Shown: positions 46,500-59,085, numbered from the stretch's first letter. The stretch is DNA of 64,000 bases from Talinum fruticosum (GCA_021018815.1 JAITYX010000011.1:8756501-8820500), one strand, 5' to 3'. Notes: a model not told the origin generated them from the letters alone. Made by a program: numbers and translations.

Positions 46500-49400
46500 T
46501 CAAACTTTGAAGATCATCATTTTCATCAAATTAAGAACTAACATCAGCCACATTGAAGGTAGTTGACATTCCATATTTTCCAAGGAGGTCAATCTTGTAT
46601 GCATTGGGACCAACTTTCTCAAGAACTTCAAAGGGTCCATCTGACCTGGGAAGAAGCTTGGACTTCCTTTTACTTAAGAATATTTTCTTCCTTGTATAAA
46701 TGCAGAGTAAATCCTTGGTTGGAAATGCATATCTTTCCTATGTTTGTTGGCATAGGACTTGGCTTACTAATTGGCCTTCTCAATCCTTTATCCGACCTTG
46801 GCATGTACCTCTTTGATTTTATGGGCCATCTTTTCCGCCTCTCTATTGAACTTGATTAGAGTTGGAATAGGCACCAGGTCTAAAGGTGTTAGATAGGACG
46901 TACCAGTGGCTTTGGTTGGATGCCAATTGAAGGAAAGCCCAATAGGTGGAAGTATCACATCCCACCTTTGGACATTCTTCTTGTCAAGGATTTTAAGCAA
47001 GGTTCCTAATGTCCTATTTGTGACTTCTGTTTGACCATATGTTTAAGAGTGGCAAGTAATATCTTCCTCTATAAAGTGAGCCAGAAATGACTAAGAAACT
47101 TCTTGTCTCTGTCCAAGGTTATGCTCCTAGGAATCCCATGCAATCTAATGACCTCTTTAAACTACAAGTTAGCAACATTTGAAGCATCAAAGATGGTCCG
47201 ACATAGAATGAAATAAGCTATCTTTGAGAACCTGTCCACAACCACCATGATTGAATCCTTGCTCTTCCGAGTTCGGGTAGTCCAGTGGTGAAGTCAAGGT
47301 TGACGTCTTCCCAAGGGACTAGAAGCACAAGTAAAGGGAGTACAACCCTTGAGAGAGTACATGGCTCTTAACTAGCTGGGAAATGGAGCATCTCATTAGA
47401 AAATGTTCAACATCCTTAGCCATCTTGGGTTAGTAATAGTACTCTTTCAGCATCATCCTCAATTTCTCCACGCCAAAGTGGCCAACTAGGGCTCCTCTAT
47501 GAACTTCTTGGATTAGAAGTTCTTTAAGTCCCCCTTTGGGATGCACAGTCGACTCCCTTGAATAGGAAACTATTGTTAATATGGAACCGACCTTGAGGAT
47601 GATTGGAAGTCTTCTCGTACAACTCTATGAAGTTAGTACTCTTGATATTGGCCTCTTATCATTTTAGATTTAAGGACTCTGGGATCTAAGATAAAGAATA
47701 ACAAATACATCCTAGACAATACATCTATTCCTTTGCTTAAATGACCAGCCTTGTCATGGATCATGAAAATGAAAGTACTCGTAAATACTCAACCCACTTG
47801 GCATGTTTGGGATTGAGCTTATGTTGCCCTTGGATCAACTTTAATGCTTCATGATATGAGTGTAATATGAATTGTCCTATCACCAAATAGTATCTCCAAT
47901 GCTTAAGAGCTCTCACAATGGCATAAAACTCCTTGTCACAAGTTGGGAGCTTTCTCTCGGCATCATTTAGTTTCTAACTAAAGGAGACATTTTTGGTTTT
48001 CCTTCTTAAGAGAAAACAAATTCATTGCCTACATTGGAGGCATCACTTTCCACTTCAAAGACTTTGGAGAAGCTAAACAGGGTTAGAACAGGAGCAAGTG
48101 GTCAGCTTGTGCTTGATGGTGTCAAAAGCTGTCTAAGCTGAGGTCATTCACTCAAATTTCTTGTCCTTGATCACTTCCATCATATGAGCCATGATTGAGC
48201 TAAAATTCTTCACAAAGCTCCTATAGAAAGAGGTTAAGCCATAAAAGTTGCTGACTTATTGATTGGAGATCGGAATCGGCCACTCTTGGATGGCTTCAAT
48301 CTTTCTTTCATCCACTTGAATTCGCTATTTAGACACCACATAGTCAAGTAAGATTACATGTGAAGTGAAAAAGTGGCATTTATCAAGGTTACCATACAAT
48401 TGGTCCCAAACAGGATTTCAAGGAGTTGTCTCGGGTGGGTGGCATACTCTTGCTCTAAGCGACTTTAAATCGGAATGTCATCAAAATAAATAGCCACAAG
48501 TATCCCACATGAGAGGTTGTAGGACATGGTTCATGAATTTCAAGAAGGTTATCGAACCATTAGTCAACCTAAATGGCATCACTAGTCGTTCATACAATCA
48601 TGTCTTAGTCTTAAAGGTTGTCTTCCATTCATCACATTCATAGATTCTAATCCGATAGTAACCACTTCTCATATTAATTTTGGAGAAGATGGTTGCATCA
48701 TGGAGTTCATAAAAGAGGTCATCTAGTCTAGGAATAGAGAATATATGAACTTATTGATGGATCTACTATCCATACACATTCTCTAACTTCCAGCCTTCTT
48801 TGGAACAAAGCGAATCGGTACAATACAAGGAATCAAACTCTCCTTGATCAAACCCTTAGACATTAAGTTGTCCACTTGTTTTTGGCCTTCATTGGTTTCT
48901 TGGGGTTCATTCTGTAGGTTGGCTTGTTTGGAAGAATTGACCTAGGAACAAGGTCATTTTTATGTTGAATGGATCTTTTAGGGGGTAGGCCGGATGGTAT
49001 TTCCTCGGAAAGACATGACTGGAATTTTGTAACAATGGTGTCGAAAAAGTGTTGGCCGGAAGGAACACAATTTGACTCATGGTCAAGAAGTAATCATTCC
49101 TTGTATGAATCAAACTTATGATGTTGACGTTGGAGCAAGTCGGTTAGAAAAACCAACATCCGAGTGCTCTCTTTGGATTTTTGGATTTGGGAGGGTTTGA
49201 GGGGTGTTAGGGTGATTTTCTTGTGATCTTTGGTGAAGGAGTAAGTGTTTAGTCTACTATCATGGGTAAATACTTAATCAAACAATCACAGTCTTTCCAA
49301 CAATACATGGCAAGCATCCATAGGAATAACATCGCACCAAATGTCACACACAATTCTTCTTGGTCATGTTCTTTGCCTTCGATAAGCTTCTGTAGTTGTT
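46500..49400 (-). pseudogene. Ty3/gypsy protease-RT-RNase H-integrase region, heavily decayed
   Basis: On the minus strand, starting near 49380, a protease tail (CDV-PMDACHVLL-like, DHKKITLTPLKPS) is followed by GLPPKRSIQHKNDLVP (about 48970). Next come the RT segments VPKKAGS, RMCMDSRSINKF, IPRLDDLFYELH and FSKINMRSGYYRIRI (48830-48640), then RNase H-like KHWRYYLVIGQFILHSYHEA, QEVHRGALVGHFGVEKLRMM in the integrase zinc region, and a chromodomain-side tail near 46800. Almost every 30-60 codons is a stop or shift. The motif set is like chromovirus (Reina-type) elements. No LTRs could be paired with it. Confidence 0.78.
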
Positions 49401-49629
49401 CATTTTCCTTGGCAAACTTTTTATTCTAATAATCATACCACATTTTACCTAATCCTGTCAAAGAGAGAATCATCTACCCACTTGGAGTAACCACAGTCTC
49501 CAGCCATGCTGAACCTTCATCACCTTGCAAACCTTCTAATAAGATTCTCCATAGTCATACTTGGGTAAATATCGTATTTTTTCACATTTACACAACCTTT
49601 GAATATCAATGTAGGGGTAAGACCTACAA

Positions 49630-51045
49630 GCCTTATTGGGGCTTCAACCATATGAATGAGACATGGTTGACGCCCTTTCGGATTGATTTTGTGAGAGTTT
49701 TAATATTACAACATCCATTTTTGCAGCACATGAGCACAATCTTGATGAATTTTGATGTTAAGGTTTGTCGTGAAACCTTAACTCTTAAATTTTGTGGGTA
49801 AAAGGGAAATATAAAGGCTGAGAATTGAAGGAAATTCATTGAATAGGTGTATGATGGGGTTTATTTAATAAAATATTTTGCATTTCCTTATAAATAGCAC
49901 TTAAAATTTTACCAACTTATCAAAACAAGTTAAAAAAATCAATTATCGGCTGTAGTTGGTTAAAAAGGACTACTATTACATTTTTAACATATAATAATTT
50001 ATCTAATGACATACATAGGAACGAAATTTCAACGATGAAAACCATGACATTTTGGAATAACATAAGGGCAACTTAATTCGAGCACTCTAATAGCAATGAT
50101 CTCTTATATTCTGTTGGAGAGGAAAAATAGTGGCTAGGGTTCTAAAGTGATTCTTAAGATTTTACGTGGCTAAAGAAATGCATTCACGTAATTCACTGGT
50201 TTCAGCTTCCATGGAAAAGTATACACATCATAATCAGTCAAAATTTAGTTGTTTTGGAACAATCCCAGTATTCTAATCAATAAATTAATTTAAGATATGT
50301 CAAAAACAACAAGAATTTAGATCAATCATGTATTACGATGTCATTTTTAATATGCCTTTTGGGGCTTCGATCATTTGAATGAGACATGATTAAAGTTTTT
50401 TGGACTGATTTCGTGAAAGCTTTAATATTATGATGTCATTTTTTGCTGCACATGAGCACAATTGATGTTAAGATTTATCGTGAAACCTTAACTCTTCAAT
50501 TGTGGGTAAAAGGGAAAGATAAAGTAAGGGAATTGAAAGGAATTCGTTGAATGGGTGTGGTGTGGTGTGGGGGCGTGCTTAATAAACTTTTTAAAATTTT
50601 CCTAGAAATAGCACATAAAATTTCACCAATTTATCAAAAAAAAAAATCAAAAAGAATCAGTTATAGGCTGCAATTGGTTAAAACGTGTTACAATGACATT
50701 TTTAACCTTTAATAACTTATCTAGTGGTACACGTAGGAACTGAATTTCACCGATAGCAACCATGACATTTTGAGATAATGTAAAGGCAATTTAATTCAAA
50801 CACTTTGATAGCATATATTCTGTTGGAGAGGAAAAATAGTGACTGGGGTTCTAAAGTTATTCTCAAGATTTTACATGGCTAAAGAAAGGCATTCACAGAA
50901 TTCACCAATTGCAGCTTCCATGGCAAAATATACACATCATAATCAGTCAAAATTTAGTTGTTTTGGAACAATCCCAGTATTCTAATCAGTAAATTAATTT
51001 AAAAAATATGTCAAAACAACAAGAATTTAGATTAACCATGTATAG
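49630..51045. repeat. Tandem duplication, two copies of about 723 bp
   Basis: The first copy starts near 49630 and the second near 50353; GGGGCTTC occurs at 49638 and 50361. Shared landmarks include GAATGAGACATGRTT, GCACATGAGCACAAT, CGTGAAACCTTAACTCTT, GGTAAAAGGGAAA-ATA, TCTGTTGGAGAGGAAAAATAG and AGTTGTTTTGGAACAATCCC. Copies differ by scattered substitutions and small indels, so the duplication is not recent. No gene is seen in either copy. It lies just beyond the 3' end of the IPK2 gene. Confidence 0.88.
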
Positions 51046-51263
51046 CATGAAGAAAATGGGTGTTCCATTAATCTTGTGTTCAATAATACGATTCATAAAC
51101 TACACACTTTTGACATCTAAATCAGGAAGTGCGATCAGAGTTCAAAGTACTGAGAACAGAATAAAATTTTGCCATTGACAGAAGAGTAGTCAGCCCAGGG
51201 GGATCAACAGGGGCAGGAGAACAAGCATAACCTCCTCTTTTAGAGCTCCACTTTTGGTTGTGC

Positions 51264-52094
51264 CTACGTTTGGGTAGAAAGTACATCTGAGATAAACTTT
51301 ATGAACGAACACAGCCCACCTAAGAAGTTATGATCAATAACGCCATTGCCATCAAGAGCATGAGCGAAATCAATCAGCTTAATTGCAGGACTCGACCCCT
51401 CATCATGAAACATCAAAATTGAGCAAGAATAGAAATGATAAATTTTTTGATCCTCAAACCACGATTTCAGCTCCATCAGTTGTGCCAAAATGCCTGAAGA
51501 ACCACCATAAATGCTTGATGCAAGAGCACAATCAGGGTCTGTGTTAAGTTCTGGAGATACATTCGATGAAACAAACTTCCTCAGAACCAACCTGACCTCT
51601 TTGGTCGTGTACTTTTTGGTCAGCTGCCTCTTAGGCCTCCAGTAACCCGATTTCTGACCGCCATAGATTTGCAGTCCAGATATCCTGAAACCCAAAGTAG
51701 GGGAAGATGTTTCTCTGTCGTTCTTGAAACATTTCTGAAAATATTCATCTGACGCCTGTGGGTACCAAGTTCTAGTACCAATCTTGATATCCATAATAGA
51801 TGGGTTTGTGTAATTTGAGACTAGGTTCTCCAAAACCAGGTGAGGATGCAGCCCGGATCCATCAGAAGCTTCTACAAACTCGGTTCCATAAAATTTGGGG
51901 AGGAATTTGCGTATATGGCCTGGATCTCTCACGTCGGATGAGAACTTTTCGTAGAAAGAAACTTCATTAGAGGCCCGTTCATCCTTCTGAAGTGGCTTGT
52001 AAAAATGGCCCAATTCATCTATGAGTGGACCCAGCTTCCCATTAATGGCGTGGTGTCCTGCGACCTGATGTTCTGGGACCTTAAGCGACAACAT
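51264..52094 (-). CDS. IPK2: Inositol polyphosphate multikinase (IPK2-type)
   Basis: A single exon of 276 codons. The start is the ATG at 52094, giving MLSLKVPEHQVAGHHAINGK, the usual beginning of plant IPK2; the frame is open 11 codons further upstream but contains no ATG there. The signature PSIMDIKIG (residues 98-106) is the PxxxDxKxG inositol-binding/catalytic motif. FYKPLQKDERASNEVSFYE (31-49) supplies ATP-site residues, LGFRISGLQIY is conserved, and LIDFAHA (240-246) carries the metal-binding Asp. Family knowledge: it phosphorylates Ins(1,4,5)P3 and higher inositol phosphates at the 6/3/5 positions, mostly in the nucleus, feeding phytate and inositol phosphate signalling. Length and lack of introns fit the family. 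No damage is seen. A tandem repeat lies downstream (49630-51045). Confidence 0.93.
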   Translation of the reverse strand: MLSLKVPEHQVAGHHAINGKLGPLIDELGHFYKPLQKDERASNEVSFYEKFSSDVRDPGHIRKFLPKFYGTEFVEASDGSGLHPHLVLENLVSNYTNPSIMDIKIGTRTWYPQASDEYFQKCFKNDRETSSPTLGFRISGLQIYGGQKSGYWRPKRQLTKKYTTKEVRLVLRKFVSSNVSPELNTDPDCALASSIYGGSSGILAQLMELKSWFEDQKIYHFYSCSILMFHDEGSSPAIKLIDFAHALDGNGVIDHNFLGGLCSFIKFISDVLSTQT

Positions 52095-52127
52095 TGCATG
52101 TAGATTTGCTAATGAACACCCAATCAA

Positions 52128-53535
52128 ACTCAGTTAATTCATTTGCTCAGCAGCTCAGTTTCTCCACTTGGTCTCTCTGAGCTGTAACAGGTGGAGAGAA
52201 ATTCAAGAAACCCATCCAAAGAATCATTTCATTTCTTAAAAATTACTCGTTACATTTTTTTTTGATTCATCTTCTGGTTTTTCTGAATAAGGTCATCTCA
52301 CAGAGTTCACTAATTTGTCATATATTCGTGGATCAGATTCATATTCAAGTCATAATTGAAACTTTACAATAAAATATACAAGTGGGAAGATGACATTCCA
52401 AAAAAATATTTATTTGATAGAAAACTAATAAAATTGAGAGACTTTGAATTTTTATTTTTTTGAAAATTTCATTATTTTTTAATACACTACTCACTAATGC
52501 CCTTTCGAAGTTATATAAAAATCGGAATTTATTTATATTTATGTTTGTTTATGTTCATTTATGTTTATTCATTACTTATTTTAACAACTCATTTCTGTTT
52601 ATTTATGTTCTTTTACGCTCGTTTATATTCGTTTTTCTCTTTTATATTTGTTTCTGTTTATATTTATATTTATGTGTGTTTTGTATGTAATTTCGAACAT
52701 ACTTTAAAATAATTCAACAAGCCCATGTTATTCACAGACTCACCAGAAATTAATTTTTCAAACAAAAATTCACATGATCACACCAAAAAAGCAACATTAT
52801 CTCAAGCAGATTACTGCATAGGCTGTGTGATTAATTGTTTTCAAACAAGTCCATGCAAAAAAAAAAAAAACTATTTTGGGGTGAAAAAAAAAGCACCAAG
52901 AAGGAACCGATCTGCAGTAATTCAAAATTCGAGCAAAAAACTGAAAAGCTTTTTGGCATAATCTATATTGAAAAGCACATAACAGTATACGAATTTCATG
53001 GCACATTAATTAGAAGATTGATAGAAGCAGAATTGGGGAAAACCCAAATGCGCATCTTCTTGTTGAAGTAGGGGAGACAAAATCATGAAAATTGAAATCC
53101 AGCGAAAATGTTTGGATTTTGTTTGGTACACCAAAAATTGCCAAAAGAAGGGCAGCTTGATTTTCCAGAATTTTCATATTTTTATTGTCTAAATTCGACT
53201 TTAACCCGAATTTAGTTTTTTTCTAAATTATCCGACCGAAAAAAACCAAATATTAGACAAAGCATTTCATCAATAACTAATTTATCCAATACAATTTTAA
53301 CCTCGAATCCAAATTTTTATCAGTGATAATTGCAAAGTACATCCTCCTCCCCATAGCCAGTTGTGTCTAAGCCTACTACTACACATGATGCGTTATCCCT
53401 TTTTTTCACCCTCCGCAAATTTATGATTTTGTTCCAAGCCAAATATTTTAGAAATTTGCATAGTTCAAGGTTGGAATTCATTTTTAAAGCTTTTAAAAAT
53501 AGTGACTCGGGTTTTTTTCAATAAGCATACCAAAG
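52128..53535. other. Upstream of IPK2: low-complexity, AT-rich DNA
   Basis: 52128-52260 probably includes the IPK2 leader and promoter (minus direction). 52500-52690 is a T-rich stretch with repeated TTTATGTTTATTTATG-like words, giving hydrophobic open frames in two phases that are not credible genes. A-runs occur at 52856-52870. Nothing else is identified. Confidence 0.5.
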
Positions 53536-53536
53536 T

Positions 53537-53725
53537 GTCGAGCCAGTCACCTCAATTCTTTCCTCACCCCAGGTTCAATCCTGGGGGCACAATTTTCTCA
53601 ATTTTGAGGAAAATTGGTGGGAGGGAATTGTGACGGGCTTTGACGTCTCTTCACATCCCCGGCTCATCTAAGCCTTCCGGGCTTTTCCCTAAGATAGGGG
53701 CCCGGAAGGTGGCCTGCTTAAAAAA
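53537..53725 (+). mobile_element. SINE (tRNA-derived) with 17-bp target duplication
   Basis: The unit is about 190 bp and carries a Pol III B box (GGTTCAATCCT at 53573) with pairing sequence CCCAGG/CCTGGG around it. It continues through GACGGGCTTTGACGTCTCTT and CCTTCCGGGCTTTTCCC and ends in an A-run. Flanks are aataagcataccaaagt (53520-53536) and aataagaataccaaagt (53726-53742), 16/17 identical. The A box is less clear (around GTCGAGCCAGTCACC). Confidence 0.82.
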
Positions 53726-54904
53726 AATAAGAATACCAAAGTCATTTTCAAAGCTTTTAAAATCCTTTGTACATATAATGGGAAATTTATTCTCACTACA
53801 AGGATTGCTCGCCTATTGAGGATATAATTTATCCGTGTAAATTAGATGACATTCTGTACTTATGAGCAACCACTTTGCCATCTTGATTCCTCACAAATTT
53901 GGGTTCCTCTTGTTAGGCCTCTTTTGAAATTTGACCCAATTAACACTTAATATTATCATCGCCTAGTTTTGTATATTTGTTTCCCTTAGATTTAGATTCA
54001 GGGCTTTCAGTTCATGGTTTGTGAAATTTTCATACTTCTATAGTAGACTTGAGGGGAACTACATACTAGAATAATTGGGTTTCTTGTCATAGAGTATGTA
54101 TGTCAGAGGACAATCAAGACTCTTGGGGTGTAATCAATCATGAGCTCTATTAGGCTCGACTCGGCTTGTAAGCAAAAAATTGAGCCTGCTTTGAGCTAGC
54201 TGAATTTTAACCGAATCGATCCAAGCTTTTGTAGTACCGCCATTGTTGGTGATGAGAGAGCATTGACCATACATCATAACTATTTGGTTTAGTTTGGATC
54301 AGTTGTTCATATTGATTATTAATGGTTAATTTGTTATCAAACAATCAAACTGGGGTTGGATTACCTTGAATTTATAGTTTAAATCTATTAAGGTGTTTGT
54401 GATTGGACTATCAAAAATCCAAATCTAGATTCAAGCTCCATTCCTGCATGAAGTAGGGCAATGGGATTCAAGGTCGATAAAATGCAGTAACTTTTGCCTT
54501 TAACCATATGAGGTCGAGGTTCTTTTGGTGAGACTTTAGATTAAAAATCTTTTGATTGTGGCCATATTACACCAAATAAAAATAAAGGGTAATTTTACGA
54601 GTAATTTAATATAATTAAAATAGAAAATGTTGCTACAATTTCAATTGTTGGAAAATTGGACAAGGGTTAAGGTAAACTAATTAAATATGTTGCGAGTATT
54701 CCTCAAAGTATTGGACTTCAAAACTTGAACTATCGTTTTCTTATTGTGCTTCGTGAGCAAGATAAACGGTGAAGTAGTGATTATTGTGAAAAATAAAACT
54801 TCAAAACTTGAGCTATCGTTTTCTTGAAATAATTTATCATTAATCTTCTTTCCTTAAGAATTTGTAAGATAATTGTAAAGTTAATTATAAAAAAATATAA
54901 AGAA

Positions 54905-55080
54905 TTGTAAGATCGTTCGCAGTGCATACTCGGGAACGGTGCCACGCCTAAGATGCAGCTTCCCGTAGTGGACGTTGTCTTCCTGAAGCATGCGTGCATG
55001 CCCGTATCTCGACGCCTTCCCAAGCGATGCCCGTTGTCGCCGATTGGTCAAGAAGGGCACCGTGCACCTCTGAATTGAAT
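54905..55080 (-). other. GC-rich island of unknown origin in AT-rich DNA
   Basis: The GC content rises sharply for about 175 bp. One minus-strand frame reads PFLTNRRQRASLGKASRYGH and then VHYGKLHLRRGTVPEYALRT without a stop, which could be a captured exon. I do not recognise a family. The frame runs into AT-rich DNA at the low-coordinate end. Confidence 0.3.
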
Positions 55081-55124
55081 GAGTTGGAGAAATTAAAGGA
55101 AAATAACTAATAGTTATCATTCTA

Positions 55125-55127
<3 letters not shown>

Positions 55128-55174
<47 letters not shown>
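55128..55174. repeat. (AT)n microsatellite
   Basis: A run of TA dinucleotides of about 46 bp, next to the GC-rich island. Confidence 0.95.
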
Positions 55175-55175
<1 letters not shown>

Positions 55176-57589
55176 TTAAAATTAAGTGATTTGTTATTGG
55201 TTAGACATTTGGCACATCACCGTTGGTTCTTTTTATTTTTTTATTTTTTTTTATATTATCAAAGTCTTTTTGTAACATCCACTTTATTACCTACAAATTT
55301 TAATTACAAGCGAAATGGAGTCCATTTATTACTCTTAAATGACTATGATCATCAATCACACTTAATTTTGCTAAAAACTTAATTATAGTTTATTACCTAT
55401 AAATTTTAATTATAATGATAATCAAATTATATTCTACTACCCATATTTTTTTTGAAGGATTGTCCATTATTTAAACGATGTAAAATTAAAATTTTTAAAA
55501 AATTCTTAATAAAACTAATATTTATTGTATATAATTAGTCTAACTATTGTAAAAAAATATAATATAATATATCTATTAATTTCAGTTTTGAAACTTAAAT
55601 AAATTAAATAAATTATGATAATTATAATATAATATTATAATAATTATAATTTAATTTGTTTAAAATTTCTTTAACCATTCATTTATTTTTATTTTATTAC
55701 ATATATTCAGTTATAAGAATATGAATGTTTATTAAGTTAGCAATTAGTATGAAAAATTATATTGATTATATTTAACATTTTTTCTTATTATTATAAAGAA
55801 TTTTGGTCCAAGTTATTATTTGTTTATCCGTATATGTAACTTATCTCATGATTATGAAATATATTTATTTGAAACTTTATTTTTGTATTATAAAAGGATA
55901 AAAATATTGAGATATGGGATAAATAACTTATACAACACCATATGCTATTGTTTTTTTTTTTTTTTCATCAAAAAATTTCCTTTATAAGAAGTAATCAATT
56001 ACTACTCAATTGAGTGATTAGTATTGACTTATGTTCTTTATTTCCATTGTTAACGTAGGGGTTTTATACTTAGATAATGATGAGAAGACAAACAAGGTTG
56101 ACAAATGTAGGGCACTATATTGAGAAGAAATTAATAGTTATGTATTTCATTATTTTGATGTTTAATTTTCTTATTATATATATAATCACATATGTTTATT
56201 TTATATATAGTGAGTAATGATATTATTATAATATGTTTAAATTATAGATATAATCGAGCAAGTACCATGTGAGATACTTGTACAAAAAGATCCAACAATA
56301 AACACATATACATTTTAAAGGTGTTTGGTACTAATAAAGTAGAACATATATGCCTCAACTTTAAAATGTGGTGAGAGAAAATGATAAGTTGGAAAACTAT
56401 TTTATAGATTCATATGATAAAGAATTATTTTCGTTCATTAAGTAACTCAAAATTTACATTATTCCTCCTAATAATTACCTTTAGATTATAAAATATTCAT
56501 ATGTATTATAAGGTTAATATTTACAATTTTTCAAGAAGTATATATTTAATATTTATAATAGTATATCAACTACTCAAATAATAGCACATACCCGTGCGAG
56601 CTACAGTAATTCACACTAGTATTATTGTTATTATTTAACATTGTTATTATTATTATGCGAAAATAAATACTTAATAATTATTATTCTAATATTATTATTA
56701 TTTAACATTGCTATTATTTGAATCTTCTTTTTACTTGATAAATTTTTAAGATTATTCTATCATTTGTTTAAAAAAATCGCAAGCTAAAATAATTAGTATA
56801 TGTGTTGTATTATTGTAATAACATTGCTATTACTATTGTATCTTTTTTTATTTAATAAAATTTCTAATATTATTATATCATTTGTTTAAAAAAGTTCGGA
56901 GCCTAAAATAATTAATTTCAATTTTCATAGTACACCGAATAATTTTGTTCATATATTATGAAAATAAATAATAATGTAAATATATTGATGAGTAGGTTTC
57001 ATGTGAATTATTTAAATGGGTAAGTCTTGTTAATGAGTCTTGAATTGTGAAAGTAAGAATTTAGAAGAGATAAAAAAGAGATCCTCGAATATTGTGTCAC
57101 TGTAAGCCCCACCAAATAAGCTTATAAATAGTTTAAGAAACTAGTAAGGTTGTAAACTAAAACTAAATAAAACAGGGCCACACATCACCTTACTACCTTA
57201 GTATTGTTAAAATTGGATTAGGTAAATAAGAAACACTCCTAGTTTTCTAGATTGAGTAATTGAGTGCAACAATTGATATTTTTCATTTATGATCATTCCT
57301 TTGCCTTAGCTTTTGGTAAGGGACATGATGCACCTGGCAGTATCATCCTGGCTTACGTATACTGTGTACATATGACAGGCACTATCCTTGCACGTTGTTC
57401 AATGTATCTTCATTATGGACTATCCAACTTTGGAGTAATAGGCTAACGAGCCTGCCATCACGCGAAATGTGTCTTCAGTTCTATTTAGTCTCCAATTTTC
57501 CATACTGTTTTTTCGTGACATATTTTGCTGTAGTCCATTTGATGTAATTGAAATAGTTACTGACCTGATACGCACTTCATTGGGTCAGG

Positions 57590-59085
57590 GAGCCTACCAA
57601 CAGATGTGAGTGGCTTGTCATCGTTGATGAGCTTTAGTGCTGGAGCAAACAACTTGCGTGGGAGCGGAAGTATATGACAGTCATTTTGTAATTTTTCGAG
57701 GTTAGAACACTTAGAGCTTGATCACAATTACATCCATGGCTCTATTCCTTAATGTATTGGGTACCTCTAAGATCTCAAGATTGTGTACCTTATCAAAATT
57801 CTCTGACAGGCACAATTCAGCAGGCACTATATAATCTCTCCATGCTCCAACAATTGTATCTTTACAGAAATCATCGTTCTGTCCAGCTTTCAGACACTTA
57901 AGGTGATTTGCTACCCAATATTCAGGTGTTGTACATCAACAGCACTAAGCTCACAGTCACAGGAAGCATTCCAACACCCATCTCAAATGCTAGCAAACTA
58001 TCTAAACTAGCCTTGGAAGTCAACCAGCTTACAGGATCTATGCTGGCATCCTTCGGGAACCTGCATGAACTCGAGGAACTGACTATGCACGAGAATCATC
58101 TTACCAGTGAACCAACAACAGGGGTCAGTTTTCTAACTTCTTTGACAAATTGTAGGAGGCTGAGGATACTGTGGTTAGGTGGGAAATCATTGGGACTCTC
58201 TTGAAGCACTTAACATGGCTTTCTCCTAAATCCACAGCAGGATTCTGGATAGGCAATCTTACAGGTTTGAGGTACTTGAACTTCGAACACAACAATTTAA
58301 TAGGTCCTATTCCTAGGGAACTAGGTTGGTTGCTTGAGATCCAGGAGTTGTATCTCAATGAGAACAAATTACGAGGACCAATCCCAATTCCTCTATGTCA
58401 AGCAAGGAGCATGAGAAACTTAGACTTATCAGGAAATGGGCTAGATGGGTTCATTCCTAGCTGCTTGGGAAATATGACTTCTCTAACCGATGTCAGATTA
58501 CGAGACAATCAGTTGTCATCAAGCATACTAGTGGAGTTGTGCAATGTAAGAAATCTTGCTCATTTGGACATAGCCTTCAACAACTTGCATGGATCTCTTC
58601 CTACCAATATTAGAAACTTTAAAATAACAACATTTATTGATTTATCAAACAATCAACTGTCAGGAGGTATTCCAAACACGAGAAACATCACTTTATCACT
58701 TCCCTACGTCCTCATTTTCTTTTGCCTTTCACAGAACATGGACTAGGAGGTTTAGTCTCCGTCAAAGCTAATGTTTATAGCTATAGGAAGTTGTTGATAA
58801 AAACGTTCACTAGAAAAAGGCAACTGACACAATGTTTGACACAAATATGGGCTAAATTGGTGGACATATCGTGAATGTGCAGGTGATGGCTCATTGATCA
58901 ATGTGATTGATCCCAAACTGTTGAACGAAGATGGGGGTAATTTTTCCTCATCCAAGGAGCAATGCTTTAGTGATGTGAAGGACTTCACTTCAAGTTGCAT
59001 GGCAGAAATGCCTCATTGCAAGAGCAGAATGATTGTCGAGGCAGCTAGGCTCAAGAAAATTAGGAAACAGTTCCTAAATGGCATT
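57590..59085 (+). pseudogene. LRR receptor-like kinase pseudogene (LRRs joined to a kinase C-terminus)
   Basis: Between 57590 and 57900, in shifting frames, LRR pieces such as SRLEHLELDHNYIHGSIP appear. 57908-58190 gives NASKLSKLALEVNQLTGSML and LHELEELTMHENHLT. After a shift, 58230-58690 gives at least five clean 24-residue repeats, for example IGNLTGLRYLNFEHNNLIGP, LDLSGNGLDGFIPSCLGNMT and FIDLSNNQLSGGIP. At 58737 the sequence jumps to HGLGGLVSVKANVYSYRKLL, the kinase subdomain VIII-IX region, and on to VIDPKLLNED, KEQCFSDVKD and ARLKKIRKQFLNGI near 59085. Transmembrane segment, ATP-binding lobe and catalytic loop are absent. The family is like FLS2/EFR/Xa21-type receptors; this copy cannot signal. 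Confidence 0.85.

Larger units (their letters stand above)
53743..57589. other. AT-rich intergenic region
   Basis: No genes are supported. It contains a GC-rich island (54905-55080), an (AT)n run (55128-55174) and AT-rich DNA that may include a Helitron-like end near 56590-56620 (ACCCGTGCGAG followed by ACACTAGTATT). An open frame at 57264-57446 has no recognised features. Confidence 0.5.

Noticed and set aside
51264..52127. A longer IPK2 frame starting 11 codons upstream
   Set aside because: The upstream first codon is TTG, not ATG. The ATG at 52094 gives the N-terminus usual for the family.
52460..52712. Two hydrophobic open frames resembling membrane proteins
   Set aside because: They come from T-rich, TTTATG-repeated sequence read in two phases; hydrophobicity is a composition effect.
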